Translations under genes and position numbers: made by a program
Notes under the pieces: generated by a model
What the model was told of the DNA's origin: nothing
The model's input: only the letters and a program-made list of their open reading frames with translations
Database searches by the model: none
Source: Cylindrodendrum hubeiense
Taxonomy: Eukaryota; Ascomycota; Sordariomycetes; Hypocreales; Nectriaceae
Length of the DNA: 21,262 nucleotides
Reading direction: 5' to 3'
NCBI GenBank assembly: GCA_014621425.1
Contig: JAANBB010000589.1
Span: 1-21,262, forward strand
Part shown: piece by piece, positions 9,201 through 18,289 of the stretch
How positions within the stretch are numbered: position 1 is the stretch's first letter
Layout: each line of letters begins with the position of its first letter

Positions 9201-9617
9201 ATGGCCCAACCACTCCCCGCCTCTGCTCCCAACTCCTCATCTCCTGATCGCAAACCCAACGGCGAAGCCCACCAACCTCATCAACCCTCTGCTAACGCTA
9301 TGCCCGCCTCAAAGACCCGCACCTCTGTCCGCTTCAGCACCTACAGCATGGCGCCCTCCTTCACTCCCACCGTCCAGACCTCCGACTCCGCCCACGCCGA
9401 GATCCGCGACATCGCCACTGGCCTTGAGCGCATGGAGAACAAGGCCCTGACCTCGCAGCGCGTTGCGCTCACCGAGGAGAAGACTGACACCATGAGCAAG
9501 CTCGCCCTCGGCGCCAAGCTTGAGCGCGCCCTCGACCGAAGAATGAGCGGCCAGGACGCCGTCATGCGACCCCGCGGCAAGAGCTTCAATGAGAAGATCA
9601 GCGAGAAGGCCGAATAA
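9201..9617 (+). CDS. Small protein of unknown function (start unresolved)
   Basis: I do not recognise this protein. From the ATG at 9201 it is 138 residues with no predicted membrane segment. The N-terminal 40 residues are Pro/Ser/Asn-rich. The C-terminal part looks like genuine protein: AHAEIRDIATGLERMENKAL and LGAKLERALDRRMSGQDAVM read as charged helices and probably form a short helical or coiled region. Codon third positions are mostly C or G, unlike the low-complexity leader, which supports coding. The ATG context is GACATGG. The same frame is open back to 8694. A spliced alternative begins at ATG 8734, ends exon 1 at 8778 (GTACGT donor) and re-enters this frame at 8910 after a TTCCAG acceptor; it would add a Pro-rich and hydrophobic N-terminus that looks more like leader than protein. 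The stop is TAA at 9615-9617. Confidence 0.6.
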   Translation: MAQPLPASAPNSSSPDRKPNGEAHQPHQPSANAMPASKTRTSVRFSTYSMAPSFTPTVQTSDSAHAEIRDIATGLERMENKALTSQRVALTEEKTDTMSKLALGAKLERALDRRMSGQDAVMRPRGKSFNEKISEKAE

Positions 9618-10920
9618 ATGCACCAACTCTGCCAGCGCAAACCCGGAGATGACGGTCCTCAAACGCCGCCATCTCTCCCGTCATCTCCCCCACAACCAAT
9701 TTTTTCGAGACGCAAGCCACATCAGGGGAAGATGCCGCATTGGCCATGAAGCGCCCAACGTCAAGGGGGAGAAACCGGAAAGGGTCGATCACGCGTTGCA
9801 TCACATCACCAGAGCGCCTCGATTTTACATCACGACGACAGACAACACCCCCAACAGTGCATGCTCAGGATACCCGGACTGCTAGGGAGTTCTTTTTTTT
9901 TATATATAAATTCATGGCGGGGTGGGAAAGTTGCATTTTCAAATGGGAATTTCTATTCAAGTACAGGGGGCCTTTCACGGCCCAGGACCCGAAGACCCGA
10001 AGACCATGAGCTGGGAACGCGAAGGGGAGAGCGAGGCTTTGTTTTGGTACTTCCCTATGATACGAAGAGCAGGCAAGGGAGGCAAAGGGGGGGCGCCGTC
10101 CAGGAGAAAGAGATTTATTTTCGCCTTCATTTTTTTTCTGTTTCCTTTGCACTCCTCTCCTCAATTGTTTCTTTTCTGTCTACCTACATACAAGGGGGCG
10201 GAGGGAGGAGTATAATGTACAATAACGTGCTGGTGATTTTCCCAGCAGACTACGCCTTAGAGACACAGCATCGTTTCCGCGTTGGATAGCGCCCGTGGTG
10301 TGTGCAATTCCGGCTTAGTGAGTCACAAAGACGGTGCAGAGTAGTCAACACGCTTAATGGTAACAAGGACATTTCATGGTAACCCGAAAACAAACGTTCT
10401 CGATGAATCGCCTCTACGTCATTAAATTCGACTCCTCGACGATTACAGGTTTGCAAACATGGTAAAGTTGATCAAAAAGGACTCCCAATTGCTATGTGTA
10501 ACATGCACATTAAACGTAAAAATACATTCCTGCTTCCCGCTCGTCTTTCAACGTCCCGGCCGGGCCATGCCCGTGCGGCACAACGGCCTTGACTGATACA
10601 CCCTCCCAAGCCACCCAGCGGCCCAGGGAAATCTGCCCCTTCTGCCCTCCCTTCGCTCTCTCGGCCGCTCAAAATCTATGCCCGATGATGTAAATGCAGT
10701 GGCTCCCCATGTCGTGACTTGTCCATGTCTCGGGGTATAACGACTCCAACGAGGTTTTCGGCTCTCCTCCCATCCGGAGCAGCATGCCTGACTCCCGAGT
10801 CCTCGGTCGTTCTTGGACTCTCCACATTATGTCCGTCCAGTTGAAACAAAAGGACCTCGTCCGCCCTCGCTGAGATGAATTTCATGCTGGTGTTCCAGTT
10901 GATTATTCCCCCCTCGACTC
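9618..10920. other. Intergenic region between convergent genes
   Basis: It should contain the 3' UTRs of the unknown gene (+) and the Sec72-like gene (-). A T9/TATATATAAA tract sits at 9892-9910 and T-rich runs at 10130-10180. Small open frames on both strands here show no family resemblance or codon bias. I see no RNA gene. Confidence 0.5.
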
Positions 10921-11526
10921 TCACGAGGCTTGGTTCTTCTCAATCTTGGTGTCAATCTCCTTCAGCAGCTGGACCAGCTCGGCCTCCTCGCCCTCGACCT
11001 CGAGCCCGCGCTTGACCCATTCGCGCGCCTCGTCCAGACGACCCATCTCCAGCAGGCAGCGGCCGCGGCGCCACCAGGCCTTTGCGTTGCCGACCCAGCG
11101 GGCCTCGACACTGGCGTTGGCGTCGACGGCGCCCTCGGCCCAGTTCTGCAGCGCCATGTGCGCCTGGGCGCGGTTGGCGAGCAGGCCCGAGATCTCCTCG
11201 CGGACGAGCGCAGCGGGCTCCCACAGCGGGCGCGTCGTGGCCATCTGCAGGCCCAGGCTGTAGAACTTGATGGCGTCGGCGAACTTGCCCTTGCGGTACT
11301 CGGCGTTGCCGCTGTCGCGCAGCTTGGTGACGCCGGCGGTGCGCTTGGGGTTGACGGGGATCGGCGGCGGCGGCGCGGGCGTCTCGAGGCCCAGCAGCGA
11401 GCGGTGCAGCGTGTTGAGCTGCTCGAGCTCCGCCGTGAGCGCGCGCGACGGCTTCAGCGTGCTGATGGCCTTGGACTGCGGGTCCATCTGGAGGGGGAGG
11501 AGGTCGAAGTGGGTGAGGTCCGACAT
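10921..11526 (-). CDS. TPR protein, Sec72-like ER translocon subunit
   Basis: The 201-residue protein matches the size and layout of fungal Sec72, which joins Sec62/Sec63/Sec71 in post-translational translocation and uses its TPR domain on the cytosolic face of the ER. The N-terminal ~50 residues begin MSDLTHFDLLPLQMDP and form the non-TPR part. A Pro-rich hinge (about 50-60) is followed by three helical TPR-like repeats at about 65-98 (DSGNAEYRKGKFADAIKFYS), 111-144 (ANRAQAHMALQNWAEGAVDA) and 145-178 (KAWWRRGRCLLEMGRLDEAR). There is no signal peptide or membrane helix, as expected. The single exon is very GC-rich, with C or G at nearly every third position, so a long antisense open frame exists but is a shadow. 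The start has GCC-rich context. It could instead be a generic TPR co-chaperone; the N-terminus and length favour Sec72. Confidence 0.72.
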   Translation of the reverse strand: MSDLTHFDLLPLQMDPQSKAISTLKPSRALTAELEQLNTLHRSLLGLETPAPPPPIPVNPKRTAGVTKLRDSGNAEYRKGKFADAIKFYSLGLQMATTRPLWEPAALVREEISGLLANRAQAHMALQNWAEGAVDANASVEARWVGNAKAWWRRGRCLLEMGRLDEAREWVKRGLEVEGEEAELVQLLKEIDTKIEKNQAS

Positions 11527-12871
11527 GGCGGGCGAGTTGGGTGAGGACTGGAGGTGGGTGGTGTTGGAGCTTGGTGGTTCGGAGGCCTCGTGTCAGGGCG
11601 TGGTGGCTTCTTGGATTGCCACGGTGCGACGTGTCCCAGGAGCGGAAAAGAAGGTCTTGGGTGGGTGGGTTGGTGGTGATGTGCAGCTCCTGGTCTGGGC
11701 CGGAGTGGGTGGTGGTTGTACGTGTAAGTCCGGAAGGACACCTCACATGAAATTACACTATCTTATCTTATCAGCACATGACACCCTTGGTCATGACCAC
11801 TCCCGGGAGCTACCCTAGAGTCGATGCGACCATGACGGCTTAAGCTTCTATTGACGACGATTGATGGCATGACCGAGTAAATAAGGCTTTCTTAAATTAA
11901 TGCTGTTGATTTCATATGATTGGGGTTTTAATAGTTCTAATAATGGTATTTATTATTTTGTCTTTACGCAAGTAATTCCTAATCTTTACCGAGATTTCGG
12001 TCTCATATCTATAGACACTTATCAACCGACGATCTTAAGATTAGATGCGCACACAAATAACGACGCCAAAAACAATATATCGCACACCATCCATCGCGTG
12101 ACCCGGAACCCATTGAGCACAATTATACATAGTAAACAGTGAGCAACAGTGCGATGTCGGATCTACCCTGATGGATAGCCCACAAGACAACACCACAACT
12201 TGTATCGTCGTTAATAAACGCATCCCTCCGGGTACGTGACGTCAGCCACTGGAACTCTCTATCATCCACAAGGCACAAGGCACAGGCACACACAGGCACA
12301 AACGGGCACACAAGCACACGAGCACATGTCAAAAACTTTTGCAACGTTCAATCATCAAGTGTCAAGTCTGGTACCTAGATCAAACAAAATACCATTCCTT
12401 TTCTACTCCTAGTGTGCAAATGCTGGACCCTGTCCCGTTCCGGGAGCGTAACAAGATCAACCTCCGTCACCCATCATCTCACCCTCGACCCTTTCTCGCC
12501 AAACGCTGGCGTCCTAAGACGAGGAACCAAGAGATGAATGCCTATTCCAGAACCGTGCCCGTGATCAAATCAGTCCCATTGTCGCCGTAGTCAAGCCAAA
12601 TGCCACACATCAAGTCGAGTCCTTAATTCCATAATCAGTGATTATAATCATCAGGTTGATTTGAGTTTCTGTGCTTTATTTTCGGATGGGGTCCGACGAC
12701 GGGATTTCATTTAGAACATTGGGAATAGCCATCCACTCTTCGAGCCGCCCTTGCCATCACTCAGCAAATCAAGTAATCCCTGTGAACCGCCGCGCCAATC
12801 TAATGAAACGCACGAGAAATGATAGACAATGCGAAGTACCCCGACTTGGTGAGAGTCAAGGAATGGCCACT
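11527..12871. other. Intergenic: Sec72-like promoter and uL13 3' UTR
   Basis: Both neighbours are on the minus strand, so the left part is promoter of the Sec72-like gene and the right part is 3' UTR of the ribosomal protein gene. A distinctly AT-rich patch lies at about 11870-12080. A GGCACA-type repeat lies at about 12268-12325. No coding region is supported. Confidence 0.5.
11759..11772 (-). promoter_or_regulatory. Triple GATA-factor motif
   Basis: TATC occurs three times in 14 bases (11759, 11764, 11769), reading GATAAGATAAGATA on the minus strand, 233 bases upstream of the Sec72-like ATG. GATA zinc-finger factors in fungi (nitrogen, iron, light control) bind HGATAR, often as clustered sites. 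Binding is an inference. Confidence 0.4.
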
Positions 12872-13893
12872 TTAGTAGCCAAAGGCCGCAAGGGCCTTCG
12901 CAGTCTCCTCCTTGGTGCCAGCGTTCTTCTTCGCGTCGGACAGTTGTCGGGCGGCGACCTTCTTGCGCTCGTAGTAAGCGGCGCCCTTGGCCTTTCTTCG
13001 CTCTTCCAGACTGTGATACGAGTCAGTACGGATTCCATCAATAGTGGGGGTTCCAGAGTCCAAACATACCGAGCAACGACGTCCTGGTACTTCCAGCCGA
13101 CCTCGTGGCTGAGACGGCCGACAGTGCAGTACTTGCGGCCGGGCTGGAGTCGGAGGACTCGGAGAGCCTGGGGAACGACCATCTTCTTCTGCTTGTCGTA
13201 GGGAGGGGGAACACCCTCGAAGACCTTCAGGCGCTCCAGAGCGGCGGCGCCACGGGCGGTCTTGTGGGGAATCATGCCACGGACGGCCTTGTAGAAGATT
13301 CGGGAGGGGGCACGGAAGTGGAAGGGACCTATTTTGTGGTCAATGGCCATGCTCTCAGAAGCATCATGGGAGGCATCGAAACTCACCTCCGCGGGTGGGG
13401 TTGTATCGGGTCATCTTTCGCAGGTAGGCGTGGTACTTGACTGCTCGTTCATCAGTATTGATTCTGTCGCAATGGGGGGTCCGTTGTGGTGCTGTGTGTG
13501 CTCGGCCACAAATCGGAGTTTCGTGGGGTAGACATACGCTTCGCGCGGAAGAACTCGCCAGAGATGTTGAGCGCCTCGCAGCGGACAATAACGATCTTCT
13601 GACCGCTAAGGAGCTGCTTGGCGACAATGGAGGCAAGGCGGCCAAGGAGATGACCCTTGCCATCGATGACGACCTGTAGAGAGAAGACGGTCAGCGGAGG
13701 TCCATTTCCCAATTCCGAGATAAAGCGGTGGACGAGCGAGCAGAGCGGGAAGCCGTGGCAGACAGACGCAGGCGCTGCGTGCTCCCGAGACCCAAGCCTC
13801 CCAATTCCTGCCCTCCCAAGGGCTCGCTCGCATGCATCACGATGCTGAACCAAAGACGAAGGTGGTACTCACAACCGGCTCGAACGTCGACAT
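12872..13893 (-). CDS. RPL16: 60S ribosomal protein uL13 (Rpl16 / L13a)
   Basis: uL13 is a structural protein of the large cytosolic ribosomal subunit. Five exons on the minus strand join in frame: 13893-13873, 13673-13538, 13440-13387, 13328-13070 and 13010-12872, giving 202 residues, the normal size. The first exon encodes only MSTFEPV. Family motifs follow in order: [113 protein letters not shown], and the basic tail with [12 protein letters not shown]. Introns are 199, 97, 58 and 59 bp with donors GTGAGT, GTATGT, GTGAGT and GTATGT. The early, long first intron after a handful of codons is common in fungal ribosomal protein genes. The assignment is secure. Confidence 0.97.
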
Positions 13894-14002
13894 CGTATCG
13901 TCTTTTCTGTGGTGTGAAGAAAAGGAAAGAGGCTGTTTAGACGACGGCGAAAACACACGGGATCCTCAAACCTGGCCGGCGAAGATCTATTCCTGTGCTG
14001 CT

Positions 14003-14010
14003 GGGGTTAG
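14003..14010 (+). promoter_or_regulatory. Telomere-repeat-like GGGGTTAG motif upstream of uL13
   Basis: GGGGTTAG lies 110 bases upstream of the uL13 ATG. Motifs of TTAGGG/CCCTAA type bound by Tbf1-like Myb proteins mark ribosomal protein promoters in many ascomycetes. A single 8-mer is weak evidence by itself. Confidence 0.3.
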
Positions 14011-14175
14011 TCGTCCCTCGAATTGTTGGGTGGAAGTGGTCGCGATAGTGATTGACGGGCGAAAAATCCAAGGACCGCTTGAGGGCTCGTTGTGCCTTTG
14101 GCAGAAACCCCGCTAGCTGAATGGGGCAAGGGCTGGATTTGGTGCACGCGAAGAGGGCTGGTTTGCCAGAGGTGC

Positions 14176-14185
14176 TTAGGGCTAA
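14176..14185 (+). promoter_or_regulatory. TTAGGGCTAA motif upstream of uL13
   Basis: The exact telomeric hexamer TTAGGG, followed by CTAA, lies 283 bases upstream of the uL13 ATG (TTAGCCCTAA on the gene strand). Together with the motif at 14003 it is a candidate Tbf1-type site. Binding is an inference. Confidence 0.35.
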
Positions 14186-14733
14186 CAGACCTAGAGCCTG
14201 GGCCCCGATAATTTGCCGCACAGGCCGACCAACACCACACAAACCGCACAAATACCGGGCCGCCGCCCAGTCACGGGGGCTCACACGTGATCTCCGTAAA
14301 TCCATGGAGCCATCATGCGCCCATGCGACCATGCGGCCATCTGAGTCAGCGGCCGCAACGGTGGCTGACGGCTGTCACGGGTTCCGGTCTGAGACACAGA
14401 TGAACACCCAGCCAGCGCAGCGTCGAGATGCAAAGTGGAGAGCGGAGTGGGATGATTCCATTTGGAGTAATTGATTGACGACAACGACTGCTTCAATTTG
14501 TCCAGCGAATGAGATCTTTGTCATTGTCGTCAGGGTCGTGAATCTCCTTTGATCTATTGTACAGCTTGTTCTTCTATCCTCACGAGTAATGCCACCCACC
14601 CTGTCGAATATCCATCCACAGCATTTCGACCCACGTCAAACAGTATTAAATGATGCTAAGCGAATTGAAGGTTAGAAAGTCTCGCCGGTTTGGGGGCGGG
14701 ACTCCTGAACCCAAGAAAGATGAACACCCCGCG

Positions 14734-15834
14734 CTATGAATCCTTTGCAACATCCAGTCTCTTCAATGCAGCCTGGACTTGCTGAACCAGCTCCCTTCTC
14801 TTTCCTCTGACCTCGGGGTTTCCGTCGCTTTCCACACCGTCAAGCTTGAGCACAATCTGCAGCATGATCGTCTCCGACAGTTTTCGGTGCTCGTCCTCGC
14901 ACTTCTTAGGATCCGAGGGCGGGCGAGCCGTGAACTCGTCGCACAATGGTAGCCACTTGGTGTCAAATTCCGTCTTGAGGTCATAGAGCACCTTCATGGG
15001 GCCCGTGAGATTTGAGGGTGGGGGCGGGGACTTGGGGGTTCCCAAGGTTGAGTTGCTGCCACGGGGGCTGCTGGCAGCAGCAGAGCTTCCGTCTCCAGCC
15101 TCACCCTTCTTCTTGTTGTTGCGCTTCTTATTCTTCTTCTTATTGCGCGACTTGCTGTCCTCTCGGGGGGCATCGACGATGACCATCTCCTCTTCCGAGG
15201 GGCTGCTGGCCTCGTCGAGTTCGGGAAGCACAGCCATCAATTCGCTGTTGTTCTTGACGCCGTACTCTCGGACGGGAGCGACGGGGTCCTTGAGATGTTG
15301 GCCCTTGTAGAGCAGCTTGATGCGACGGGCAGCCCGAGACGGGATGTCCATCAACACAGCGACGCGGTCCTTGACGTCCAACACCCGCAGCTTTCCATCT
15401 CCAATGGCGTAGGCAGGGAAATGGGCGGGGTAGGTAATGCCCTTGTTCTTGACTAAGAGGACGTCGTCTTCGGGAGCCGGTGGGGCGGCCGAGGCCGATC
15501 TGGGGTAGTAGCTGTTGGAAGCATCGTCGAGATCTTGCGAGGTGATGTAGCTGAAGTCTTCGTCGGTGACGGCGGGCACCCCGCTCGACATGCCACCGTA
15601 GGGGGAGACTTGCTCACGGCCGATGGACCAACCGTATCTCGACATTGTCAAGGGGACGGCAACGAGGACCGCTAGACTGCTGTAGACGAGAGTGGGAGGG
15701 ACGCCGAGGGTCTCTAAGATGTAGCCGTTGGAGTCCTGGAGAACGTTGGAAAGATTCGCCAGCGCCCCGTTGAGGTAGGACGTGACGTTTTGTAGGGCAC
15801 CGGGAGATGCCACGATTTCCTGAGTGGAATCCAC
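14734..15834 (-). CDS. BAG-domain Hsp70 co-chaperone with N-terminal membrane anchor (Snl1/Bag102-like)
   Basis: BAG domains bind the Hsp70 ATPase domain and act as nucleotide-exchange factors; Snl1 and Bag102 do so at the ER/nuclear membrane. Numbered from a GTG at 15834, the open frame is 366 residues. One hydrophobic helix lies at about 44-63 (GVPPTLVYSSLAVLVAVPLT). A ubiquitin-like region spans about 135-205 (KLRVLDVKDRVAVLMDIPSR, IKLLYKGQHLKD). A Lys/Arg/Asn-rich linker at about 229-243 and a Ser/Pro-rich linker follow. The BAG domain is about 280-360, with KKCEDEHRKLSETIMLQIVL and VRGKRRELVQQVQ. No ATG exists on this strand between 15646 and 16529, so the first AUG in frame is Met64 (15643-15645), just after the helix. 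The N-terminus therefore uses a near-cognate start such as this GTG (AAG before, G after) or a distant unseen exon; otherwise the protein starts at Met64 and is soluble. Domain assignment is firm; the start is not. Confidence 0.85.
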   Translation of the reverse strand: MDSTQEIVASPGALQNVTSYLNGALANLSNVLQDSNGYILETLGVPPTLVYSSLAVLVAVPLTMSRYGWSIGREQVSPYGGMSSGVPAVTDEDFSYITSQDLDDASNSYYPRSASAAPPAPEDDVLLVKNKGITYPAHFPAYAIGDGKLRVLDVKDRVAVLMDIPSRAARRIKLLYKGQHLKDPVAPVREYGVKNNSELMAVLPELDEASSPSEEEMVIVDAPREDSKSRNKKKNKKRNNKKKGEAGDGSSAAASSPRGSNSTLGTPKSPPPPSNLTGPMKVLYDLKTEFDTKWLPLCDEFTARPPSDPKKCEDEHRKLSETIMLQIVLKLDGVESDGNPEVRGKRRELVQQVQAALKRLDVAKDS

Positions 15835-17457
15835 CTTGTCGTCGGTTCTAAGGTGGTCCCGGAGGACACCCTAGAGTCAGATGCGGAGTGAGAGGGGGAG
15901 GGGGAGGGTGATGCAGCAGATGCAGACGCAGATGCGGGTGCAGATGCAGCGATTGCGATTGCGATTGCCCGAAACCCAGTTGCTGGAGTGAGGCAAGAAC
16001 AAGGCGCGGGAAAAGGAGAAGAGCGTCAGTCAAGCGATCCTTTGCTTGATCTAGCCGTGGGCTGATGTGGAGCGCGACGACGGGCGAGGAAAGGTCAACG
16101 AGCGGGTGGCGGCAGCGGGCGACGATCACAGCCCTGGGTCCAGGGGATTCCTAGCGACAAGTCGAGGCTGGCCGTGACGGCGTGTGAGTTGGCAGTCGGC
16201 GGGGGGATAGCGAAAAGCAGGTTCGACCAAGGGGGCTTGGTGCGCCGTCGCTGGTGCGTCGAGCGCGTTGAGTGCGTCGGGGTCGGAGGCACTGTGAGGG
16301 GCTTAGGCGGGCTCAGGCGGGCTCAGGCGTGGGCGCAGGTTGGTCGGGTTGCGCTGCGTCAGACAGTTTGGGGACTGGATGTGGTGTGGGATGATGATGA
16401 TGATGATGATGCAAGTCAGGACAACTAGGGACGCTGGCGATGCGGGCCGGGCGGATGCGATTGGTGGGCTGCCGGGTTGGAGGGGACGGCGAGTGGTGCG
16501 GAGGGGACCTGGAGGGATGACGATGGAATCATGCAAAAAGAGAGGACTGGAATCTCGACGGACAGGCCGATTGCCGAAGGGATCGCAACGAAAGATGGCG
16601 AGGATGGCGGATGGCGATGTAGATGCAAGCTGGCAATAAAGTTGGAGGACACTTTTTTGAAGTGAGATTTGAGCCGCATGGCATCTGACATGACATGGGA
16701 CACGTCTCTAATTACATGCTGAGCCCCCTGGTGGCCTGACCAGGCCATCTCCGGTGCAGAATTAGGGAGGTCCCAGTGGAATCACGGAGCGTGCTAGCAG
16801 GTTCCAGCGCATAGGCGACCTGGAGCTTCAGGGGGTCCAGCATGGAGTCGAGTGGGCGGCCCCGTGGAGGTGAAATTAGGGGACCTCGTAACGGCCTCGT
16901 AAGGGACGTCCTCGGCCGGCGAGCCCACTGCGTGTCCACCACCCACAGTCCACCAGAGCGCGTCTACTGTGCGTAGGGCGTCCTAGCGCCCCAGATGCAA
17001 CCTGGAGGGGGAGCCCAAGATTAGGTAATGGCTGCGCGAGGATTCCGTGCTCCGTCGCCGAGTCCAGTCCGGACCGCCGAGTCGACGACCAGTGCGACAG
17101 GCCGGGAGAGCATCCCTAAACAAGAGGCGCTAGGCCCAAACGGGCGCGTGCTTCTTTGGAATCTCTGGAAGGGTTACGGGGCTCGGTGCCACCGCCGGCA
17201 GTCGAGGGGCGGCAAAAAAAGACCAAACAGCCTCGGCGCATTGATTGCATCATTGCTTCAGCATCCAGTCCCTTCGATTATCAACCACGACCACAGTACT
17301 CCTCAACGCCACGCCTACACCTATTGGCTGCATGACAAAGCAAGCCTCTCCCTCACTACCCATTATCAAACACCCGCTGTGCACCCCCCGATCCGGCCTT
17401 CTTAATAGATATTAATTGCCGCTCGCCCCGTCGCATTTCTACTCCTAAACCAACCCC
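15835..17457. other. Divergent intergenic region between BAG and glutaredoxin genes
   Basis: This region serves both flanking genes as upstream sequence. Next to the BAG frame there is a GATGCA-type hexamer repeat (about 15911-15951) and a CTCCCC-rich run on the minus strand. A (ATG)7 tract lies at 16391-16411 and a GGCGGGCTCA duplication at about 16307-16328. Near glutaredoxin, an AT-rich ATAGATATTAATT lies at 17405-17417. No open frame here shows coding character. Confidence 0.5.
16391..16411 (+). repeat. (ATG)7 trinucleotide microsatellite
   Basis: Seven perfect ATG units on the plus strand (CAT on the minus strand, which gives no minus-strand ATG). Confidence 0.95.
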
Positions 17458-17989
17458 ATGAATTTCATCCGTTCCTTCTTCTCCACTCGCCCTACCAGTC
17501 CCAACACAATGGCCGAAGCTTCCAAGAGAGTCCAGCAGCTCATCAACGACAACCCTGTTGGTACGTTCATGACCCCTCGTCCCTCCACCCCCTCAGCTCC
17601 CTCCCGTTGGTGGGGCGCAACGCCTCGTCCCGTTCCCGTCCTGACTGACCTTTGTTCCGAATAGTCGTCTTCTCCAAGTCGTACTGCCCGTACTGCAAGG
17701 AGACCAAGCGCACCCTGGAAAGCCTGGGCGCTACCTTCGAGGCCTTTGAGCTCGACAAGGCCGGTATGTCTTTGTCCATCCTCTCCCTGTGAGAGTACAA
17801 GCTAACATCTGCCCCGCAGCCGACGGCGGTGCCCTTCAGGACGCCATCGAGGAGCTCACCGGCCAGCGCACCGTCCCCAACACCTTCATCCTGCAAAACT
17901 CCATCGGCGGCAACTCAGACCTCCAGAGCCTGCGCAACTCGGGCAAGCTCAAGACTCTGCTCACCGACGCTGGTGCCCTGTCCGCGTAA
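17458..17989 (+). CDS. Dithiol glutaredoxin (CPYC class), probably dual-targeted
   Basis: Glutaredoxins reduce disulfides and protein-glutathione adducts with glutathione. Three exons, 17458-17560, 17665-17763 and 17820-17989, give 123 residues. The active site CPYC lies in VVFSKSYCPYCKETKR, split from the N-terminal helix by intron 1. The glutathione-binding TVP (TVPNTFI) and the IGGNSDLQSL segment are present. Introns of 104 and 56 bp have GTACGT and GTATGT donors; intron 2 has a GCTAAC branch site. The first 17 residues (MNFIRSFFSTRPTSPNT) are basic and hydroxylated without acids, like a mitochondrial presequence. A second in-frame ATG at 17509 (residue 18) gives a 106-residue form of typical Grx length. 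Context is poor at the first ATG (C at -3) and strong at the second (A at -3, G at +4). This matches the two-start arrangement known for yeast Grx2. The gene converges with the Aim18-like gene, stops 300 bases apart. Confidence 0.93.
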
Positions 17990-18289
17990 GGGCCCTGGGA
18001 AATGTGCCTTCATGACATGCGGGGTGGAGCTGATTGCCCTCAGTTCCAAACTGTAGACGAGAGCGATGAGATGAAGGCGTTCGGTTTCTAGGCCATAGAA
18101 ATAGTAAAGGAATACATGGTCTTACCATAGTAATTGTGATATCTTCCTGCTGAGAGGGGTCAAGTCAATTGATGCTGTGTCTCGACTGAGTTGATGAGCT
18201 GTGTCCGTGCCTATTGTTACATATCCAGCCGCTTCATGCCCTGTGGCCGTAATGTACATTTTCTCCTCTTCATCCAAATCTATAAAACA
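17990..18289. other. Intergenic region between convergent genes
   Basis: It holds the 3' ends of the glutaredoxin (+) and Aim18-like (-) transcripts. I see no other feature. Confidence 0.55.

Larger units (their letters stand above)
13894..14733. other. Intergenic: uL13 promoter and BAG-gene 3' UTR
   Basis: The bases next to 13893 form a short pyrimidine-rich leader on the minus strand (TTCTTCACACC). TTAGGG-like motifs lie further upstream and are listed separately. The right-hand part should hold the 3' UTR of the BAG gene. No coding region is supported. Confidence 0.5.

Noticed and set aside
10930..11544. 204-codon open frame antisense to the Sec72-like gene
   Set aside because: It covers nearly the same interval and is a by-product of extreme G/C at third codon positions; its translation is a Leu/Gly/Ala-rich low-complexity string without domains.
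13441..13537. CTGATGA in intron 2 of uL13, considered as a box C of a snoRNA
   Set aside because: It lies at the 3' end of the intron where the branch site is expected, and no matching box D follows.
15848..16292. Minus-strand open frames just upstream of the BAG gene
   Set aside because: Neither begins with ATG, since no ATG exists on this strand here; their translations mirror CTCCCC and GCATCT repeats.
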